Origin: a virus
Length of the DNA stretch: 25,945 bases
Reading direction: 5' to 3' (one strand)
IMG/VR virus record: IMGVR_UViG_3300025121_000135
Span: 1-25,945 of that record
Numbering within the stretch: position 1 is the stretch's first letter; the number at the start of each line of letters is the position of its first letter. Position numbers and translations under genes: made by a program. The notes beneath the pieces were generated by a model that saw only the letters and a program-made list of their open reading frames with translations, was not told the DNA's origin and did not search any database. Positions 21,173 through 25,945 of the stretch are shown here, piece after piece.

Positions 21173-23755
21173 TCATACAATTTTGATGTTACTTGCTGCG
21201 AAGCGGAAAACCTCACGGTACACGTATCCAGCCATCGGATCAGCCGTCGGAACGGACGGAATTATTCTGTAGCTGATCCCAACATTGCCCGACACGGGCC
21301 ATGTGGTCGTGACATCAATCGTGTGTGCATCAACGACTTGGAGCACGGCGTAGTCCCCGAGATCCGTGCTGTCCATCAGACGGAGCATGTCGCCTACTCG
21401 AATGCCCGCTGTGGTGAAGTTTCCTGCTGCAGACGTGAATCTGAATGTGCCGGGGACCGGGATGTTCGTCACTCCGTCCGTCTGCGAGAGCAGCAGGTTG
21501 TCGTTGTCGTACAGGTCGAGGTTCAGGTTGATCGAGCATGCGATCGGGTGACTGGAGTCGAAGGGCATTCCAGAGTCAAGATGAATGCCGGAATCCCAGT
21601 GGTACCTCGGGTGAGTTACAGTGTACTTGGTTCTGAATCCGTAGTAGTGACACAACGCTACCAGCGCCGAGATGATCCCGATACGCGGGTTAATCCACGG
21701 CAGCAAACCCAGGTATACACGCTGCTTGTCGAGCGGGTACTGCTCAGTTGATCTCGGGTTCTGGATTTCTGCCAGAGAAGCAATGTCCAAGAGGGGAATG
21801 AGTGCCTCGACAACAGCGGGTGTGCAGGTCTTCACGTCTGCCGGCAGTAGATAGTCCCGGCTGTCTCCCGCCCTGTCTACTGTCGCTCCAATCAGGCGCA
21901 GCAGTCGAGCCAGGTGTCCCATTTCCGTCGTCGGCCAGCCCCGGCGTACTGTTTCGTTCGTGGACGGGAGAATCAGGTCGGGGCCGCTGATCGACCGGTC
22001 CGTGTCTTCAGTCAGTGATCGCTCTGCGACGAAGCGGGCCGTAGGCAGTTGCGACCTGTACTGGAATCCCGTTGTCCTGTCCCCGCCTGCCCGGCAATAA
22101 CTGTCGCCTGCCCGGCGCCAGAGGTCGTAATTCGTGTATGCTGTGCGGGCAGCACTGGAAATTCGTAGTTGGTCGATGTACTGCTGCCAATGCAGCGCCC
22201 CCATGGCACTACACCCCCACAGACAGCTACTCATCGCCGGGATAGCGACAACACCCGCCTGTGCGACTCCAGCAACACCGTCCAGGTATACCCGGTGCAA
22301 GCCTGTACCCGTGTTCCACTCGTAGTACACATGGTGCCAGGCCGTATCGGCTATGACGGCCGCCGATGTACACGTTACCGTTGCGCCACCTTGGGTGCGT
22401 CGCCCTTGCACCGTTCCGTTCGTGATCCAAACCTGGATGCGGTTCAATCCGCCACCGTCAGTAGCGCCGACGATGTACCTTCCTACCAATGCCGCCAGGT
22501 CTGTTGTTCGTATCCACATGTCCATCGAACCGACGGCGGTATTGATGTCGGCGGCTACGGTGTTGCAGTTGACGTATCCTGTCGCTCCGCACAATACGCC
22601 ATTACCGAACTTTCCACCGGCGTTCAATGCCGCCGGAGCAACCAGCGTACCTGTGTTGGCGTGTCCCGAGGAATCGGGGATAACGCTTGCCGGCGCCGTC
22701 TCGCAGTGGAGCAATGTCAACACGCTGCTGTCGGAATCAACAGCTTCCGTCAGGTTGATGTCTGCGACCGGCTCGGTGTACTTGTGCAGCGTGCTGGTAT
22801 TCTCAGGGTCGTAGATGAAGAGTCGGAGCGTGCCGCCGCCTTCGTCAATCTCACAGAACCTGGTGGGTACGGTACGTGTAGGCGAGTACGCCTCCAGGTC
22901 TCCGCCGATAGGATCGAACCGCATGATGCGGCGGTTGTCGGCTGTGTGCCACGCCAGCCCGTCTGCTGACAGCGACAGGCCGTTGAATGCGTCGTGGTAG
23001 TAACTCTGTATCGCCGCCGGCAGCGTTGTTGACCCGGTCAGTGCTCCTGTTGTCGGGTTGATCGTTCGGACGACTGTTGCTGTGTCCAGCAAATTGATGC
23101 CGGTCATAATACCGGCAGCCCAGACGATGAAGCCGGCCGAGATGTGCTGCTTGTACATCCCGGTGTAATCGACCGAGTACACAAGCCCTGTGGCGGCATA
23201 CCCTCGGACACCTGAATCGGTAGAGATGAAGACAACGATCTGCCCGCTGGCTGCCGGGTATTCGTGGACGTCAAGGCTGCAGCGTGTTCCTTCCGGGGGC
23301 GTGAACGCAATCTCGCTCTCGACGTAGCCGCGGGTTGTGTCGAACACCAGAGCAGAGTACCCGGACGCGGACCGGCCGACCAGCCACACTCGACCGGCGG
23401 CCGTATGGGCGTGTACACCAAGCGCGACATCATGCAGACGTTTGACGCTGTGCTGCGTGCCGGAGAGCACGCTGGACGCCGGGCCTTCGTACAAAGCGAA
23501 TGCTGAGTAGTAGTACACCGTATCCGCTGAGACGACGATGTCTGCCTGTTGCGCTGGGACGGGAGGCGTGTAGTCGGCAACCAGGGTACCGTCAGTCTCT
23601 GAAGACGGGTGACGAAGTGTATGCTTGCGGACCCGCAGCGTCTTCAGCGCTACCGTTTCTGCTGCGTTGACGACCGAAACGACCAGCGTCTGCGGCGTAT
23701 CCAGTGCCGTTGTCGCATCAAAGGACGACAGGAACTCAGGATTGGGGTGCGGCAT
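21173..23755 (-). CDS. baseplate gpI-like tail protein fused to LamG-like and propeller-like regions, 860 aa
   Basis: The ATG at 23755 (MPHPNPEFLSSFDATTALDT) has GAGGACAG upstream; in the short gap before it is a 6-bp hairpin (23795-23820). Residues 1-110 resemble a fibronectin III-type domain. About 110-330 contains repeated GRVWLVGRS, RIMRFDPIGG-type strands, suggesting a beta-propeller. About 345-560 looks like a LamG/concanavalin-type jelly roll (LHCETAPASVIPDSSGHANT, then AWHHVYYEWNTGTGLHRVYL). Residues about 620-720 (GHLARLLRLIGATVDRAGDS, ALIPLLDIASLAEIQNPRST, YLGLLPWINPRIG) match the pattern of P2 gpI-like baseplate proteins. A copy of the shared module of about 64 residues sits at 773-832. 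Likely joins baseplate to fibre and may bind carbohydrate. Confidence 0.7.
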   Translation of the reverse strand: MPHPNPEFLSSFDATTALDTPQTLVVSVVNAAETVALKTLRVRKHTLRHPSSETDGTLVADYTPPVPAQQADIVVSADTVYYYSAFALYEGPASSVLSGTQHSVKRLHDVALGVHAHTAAGRVWLVGRSASGYSALVFDTTRGYVESEIAFTPPEGTRCSLDVHEYPAASGQIVVFISTDSGVRGYAATGLVYSVDYTGMYKQHISAGFIVWAAGIMTGINLLDTATVVRTINPTTGALTGSTTLPAAIQSYYHDAFNGLSLSADGLAWHTADNRRIMRFDPIGGDLEAYSPTRTVPTRFCEIDEGGGTLRLFIYDPENTSTLHKYTEPVADINLTEAVDSDSSVLTLLHCETAPASVIPDSSGHANTGTLVAPAALNAGGKFGNGVLCGATGYVNCNTVAADINTAVGSMDMWIRTTDLAALVGRYIVGATDGGGLNRIQVWITNGTVQGRRTQGGATVTCTSAAVIADTAWHHVYYEWNTGTGLHRVYLDGVAGVAQAGVVAIPAMSSCLWGCSAMGALHWQQYIDQLRISSAARTAYTNYDLWRRAGDSYCRAGGDRTTGFQYRSQLPTARFVAERSLTEDTDRSISGPDLILPSTNETVRRGWPTTEMGHLARLLRLIGATVDRAGDSRDYLLPADVKTCTPAVVEALIPLLDIASLAEIQNPRSTEQYPLDKQRVYLGLLPWINPRIGIISALVALCHYYGFRTKYTVTHPRYHWDSGIHLDSGMPFDSSHPIACSINLNLDLYDNDNLLLSQTDGVTNIPVPGTFRFTSAAGNFTTAGIRVGDMLRLMDSTDLGDYAVLQVVDAHTIDVTTTWPVSGNVGISYRIIPSVPTADPMAGYVYREVFRFAASNIKIV

Positions 23756-23843
23756 CTATCTGTCCTCGGGGGGGAGGTAGGGTATCATTCGATCCGACCC
23801 ATTCGTGGCGGGAAGGGTCGTTTCCGTTCGTTGCAGGGGTGAG

Positions 23844-25535
23844 TTATACATCCTCTTCAGCATACACTACGTCGATCTCGAAGTCCGAGTCCTGCCGGTA
23901 GTACATGTACTCGTCGGGCTGGAGTGTGATGTTGCCGAGGTAGCGGGAGGTGTAAATCGTGTAGGTGTCGCCCAGGGTGAATGTGTCGCCCGGCTCACCA
24001 ACGATGAACGAGAGCCCGCCTGACGCGTAGACTGCGCCGATTGTACCGATATCGGGAAGGAGCACGCCGTTCTGGGTCACGAAGTATGTGGTAGCGTCAA
24101 ACATGATAACGTTCCAGGTGTCTGACGAGGTAAGCGTTGAAGCAAGCGTGAAAGAGTGGACTTCGGGTGCTGCAGGGTTTGACTGCACGACCCGTGGTTC
24201 TCTGGTGAATTTGCTGATATCCACGTAGTCGGTAGTCTGTCCGTTGCTCAGGTTTTCGATCAGAGCGGAGAAGTCGGACACCTTGTACCCGCGGCCGATC
24301 TCGGCGAGAGTGTAACCTAGTGCCGTCGCCAGTTCAGCACGGACCTGCTTGGATATTGTGCTGCGAGACATACGGTGTGCCTGCTGTTGAACGACAACAC
24401 GGCAGGAAGCGACAAGCGGTACTTGTACCAGCGGGTATGCCTCGATTACCAGGCCCTCGACACACAGGTTCTGGAGATAGCTTTGCAGGTTGGTAAGCAA
24501 AGCAGGAGAAGCGGTGCCTCCGCCGTCCGGCATGACGTAGACTCTGAGCACGGACCCGCCTGGACGTGTAACGCGTACCCTGTAGACACCAGAGAAGTCG
24601 TTTGCCAGTCCTTCGGCATCTTCAGCGCGGCGGATGTAGTTGCCCGAGGCCCAGAGGCGCGGCGCCGTTCGTTTCACCGTGGCGACGTCCGGCCCGTTGG
24701 ACCCGCCGGTTGCGGCTGTTGTCTGCTGCGCCGACAGCGTCTGTCCCAGCACTCCTGTAAGGACGGAGAAGCCGTTGGTTGCCAGCGTGAAGTTGCCCGT
24801 TGTTCCGGAGCAGACGATCCAGTCGGCCGTAATGGCATCGCCGATCAACGGGCACTTGCCGAACGTACCGTCTCCGAATGTGATCCACAGGTAGCCGTCC
24901 ACGTCGTAGACCGCTTGGTAGCACAGGGTCGTATCGTCGGCGTCGTACAGCGAATCAACTCGGGGAACAGTAACGGCGTTCGCGTAGACGGTTAGGTATT
25001 CCCGCGGGATGTAGCGGGTCGAGACCTTGTACGCTTGGTACGCTCCACCGAGTGCGGCGGCGACGGCCTGCCCCGTGAACCGCTGCCCCTGAATGACGGC
25101 AGCATCGACATAGGACGATCCGACCGGGATGGATAAGGACGATGTCGTGAGACCGAATAGCGCGGGGGATGCGAATGTCTTCAACACGGTGTACTGCGGA
25201 ATGGGGATTGGTGCACCGACGACGGCCCCTGTTTGGTTGGTTAGGCGCACGGTACACCCCGATGCCGCGGGGCCGGGGGATTTGTAGTCGAGGATCGAGA
25301 AGACCTTGAACGCCTGTGTCAACCGGTCTACATCGGTAGCGTTCGACTGACGGAATCTGAAGTCCAGCGCGAAGTGCTCGGTGCGCAACAGCGAGGCGAT
25401 CAGGTTGAAGAGTTTACGCCCGTCTCCCACGGTATCGACGTTCGTGATCGACGGAAGATAGGACGGGATGTAGGTTTCCAGCAGGGTGCGCAGGTCTTCG
25501 GCGCTTTGTACGCCGTCTTTCAGCAGGTCTACCAT
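23844..25535 (-). CDS. baseplate J-like protein (gp6/Mu gp47 family), 563 aa
   Basis: The ATG at 25535 (MVDLLKDGVQSAEDLRTLLE) overlaps the upstream stop by 7 nt. The family signature appears as an N-terminal helical region, then TVLKTFASPALFGLTTSSLS, the turn WITFGDGTFGKCPLIGDAIT (about 217-236), and the common motif ATGGSNGPDVATVKRTAPRL (about 283-302), followed by EDAEGLANDFSGVYRVRV. From about 370 a C-terminal domain with QQAHRMSRSTISKQVRAELA is typical of the subfamily. In P2 and Mu the J protein forms part of the baseplate wedge. Neighbouring W-like and I-like genes match P2 gene order. Confidence 0.85.
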   Translation of the reverse strand: MVDLLKDGVQSAEDLRTLLETYIPSYLPSITNVDTVGDGRKLFNLIASLLRTEHFALDFRFRQSNATDVDRLTQAFKVFSILDYKSPGPAASGCTVRLTNQTGAVVGAPIPIPQYTVLKTFASPALFGLTTSSLSIPVGSSYVDAAVIQGQRFTGQAVAAALGGAYQAYKVSTRYIPREYLTVYANAVTVPRVDSLYDADDTTLCYQAVYDVDGYLWITFGDGTFGKCPLIGDAITADWIVCSGTTGNFTLATNGFSVLTGVLGQTLSAQQTTAATGGSNGPDVATVKRTAPRLWASGNYIRRAEDAEGLANDFSGVYRVRVTRPGGSVLRVYVMPDGGGTASPALLTNLQSYLQNLCVEGLVIEAYPLVQVPLVASCRVVVQQQAHRMSRSTISKQVRAELATALGYTLAEIGRGYKVSDFSALIENLSNGQTTDYVDISKFTREPRVVQSNPAAPEVHSFTLASTLTSSDTWNVIMFDATTYFVTQNGVLLPDIGTIGAVYASGGLSFIVGEPGDTFTLGDTYTIYTSRYLGNITLQPDEYMYYRQDSDFEIDVVYAEEDV

Positions 25536-25918
25536 GTTGGACTCCTGAACGTCTCCGTTACTGCTTCTCCCGTCCGTCTGATCCGGTAGAAGACGCGGAT
25601 CTCGGTATCACCGGCGGCTGTGAGCGCGCCTTCACATCTCAGGTACTGCACGTATGTATTGAGGACGGCGAATACTGCGGGTAGCTGTTCAGAGCAGGCC
25701 GATAGCACCTCGTCCTTGGTGTACTCGAACAACATCTCGTCCAGACCGGCCCACTCCAGGTACGAACCGAACCACGCTTGTCCACCCTCCTGCACTAACC
25801 GGCGGACATACTGCTTCAGCAGTGTTTCGTCGGATGCGTAGGCAGGTGAACCATCGGGAGATAACGACAGGGGGGAGGCGAGTCCGGTGAGTGCACCGAG
25901 TGTTGTGGGGCCGGCCAT
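25529..25918 (-). CDS. baseplate W-like protein (gp25-like position), 129 aa
   Basis: The ATG at 25918 (MAGPTTLGALTGLASPLSLS) is served by AGGCG. It sits directly before the J-like gene with a 7-nt overlap. Residues 30-75 form helices (DETLLKQYVRRLVQEGGQAW). About 73-129 has DEVLSACSEQLPAVFAVL, then YVQYLRCEGAL and DTEIRVFYRIRRTGEAV, a strand pattern similar to the end of gp25/gpW-type baseplate proteins (V.I.Y.V..T). The assignment relies on synteny (W-J-I) as much as on sequence; the N-terminus is not conserved with gp25. Confidence 0.55.
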   Translation of the reverse strand: MAGPTTLGALTGLASPLSLSPDGSPAYASDETLLKQYVRRLVQEGGQAWFGSYLEWAGLDEMLFEYTKDEVLSACSEQLPAVFAVLNTYVQYLRCEGALTAAGDTEIRVFYRIRRTGEAVTETFRSPTW

Positions 25919-25919
25919 G

Positions 25920-25945
25920 TTACGCCTGCTTCTCCAAGAGCGCCG
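25920..25945 (-). CDS. 3' end of an upstream CDS (partial)
   Basis: The last codons before TAA at 25922-25920 read ALLEKQA. The stop lies 1 nt before the W-like start, as in other junctions here. Too short to identify. Confidence 0.35.

Noticed and set aside
1-25945. tRNA, rRNA, insertion sequences, integrase or attachment sites
   Set aside because: No cloverleaf-like sequence, transposase/integrase motif or terminal repeat was recognised by eye; a tRNAscan-SE or ISfinder run was not possible.

Overview
The window is a piece of a tailed double-stranded DNA phage (Caudoviricetes) or prophage-like genome. Every gene I can support lies on the minus strand, tightly packed with stop/start overlaps, so the biological reading order runs from position 25945 down to 1. 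The baseplate genes (gp25/W-like, gp6/J-like, gpI-like) point to a contractile-tailed myovirus. The portal looks like the T4 gp20 class. The sequence is G+C-rich and uses both ATG and GTG starts behind purine-rich Shine-Dalgarno sequences (often GGGGG or GGAGG). That fits a bacterial host, but nothing here identifies it.

Structural block (25945 to 11445): a baseplate series W-like, J-like, I-like, then a 2075-residue fibre, which mirrors the P2 order W-J-I-H. A 384-bp A+T-richer intergenic stretch full of inverted repeats separates the I-like gene from the fibre gene. The fibre gene is followed, with an ATGA overlap, by the portal gene. Next come a head-morphogenesis-like protein with a Pro/Glu linker and a short conserved protein. 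No terminase, major capsid, sheath or tube gene is present.

Replication block (11392 to 5693): a hypothetical protein, a small P-loop protein, a superfamily 2 helicase, a DnaB-type replicative helicase, three small proteins and a DnaG-type primase. Helicase loader-like, unwinding and priming functions are therefore adjacent. No DNA polymerase is seen. Three genes here have a recurrent TGGTATA element (extended -10 type) upstream, and a perfect 18-bp palindrome lies before the SF2 helicase.

Accessory block (5696 to 1): small hypothetical proteins, then a cytosine-5 DNA methyltransferase gene carrying two further reading frames. One is a 227-codon nested frame in the +1 register with its own strong Shine-Dalgarno. 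The other is an HNH endonuclease gene lying between the methyltransferase catalytic part and its C-terminal motif, while the methyltransferase frame stays open throughout. After these come a zinc-ribbon protein, a DUF7222-like protein, a sigma-factor-like protein and, at the edge, a protein ending in DSL/ASL tandem repeats.

The most interesting region is 2625-4229, where two to three proteins appear to be encoded in different frames of the same DNA. Next are the palindrome-rich intergenic region (20789-21172) and a module of about 64 residues repeated in two neighbouring tail proteins. Family assignments come from reading motifs by eye and from memory of the families; no database search was run.
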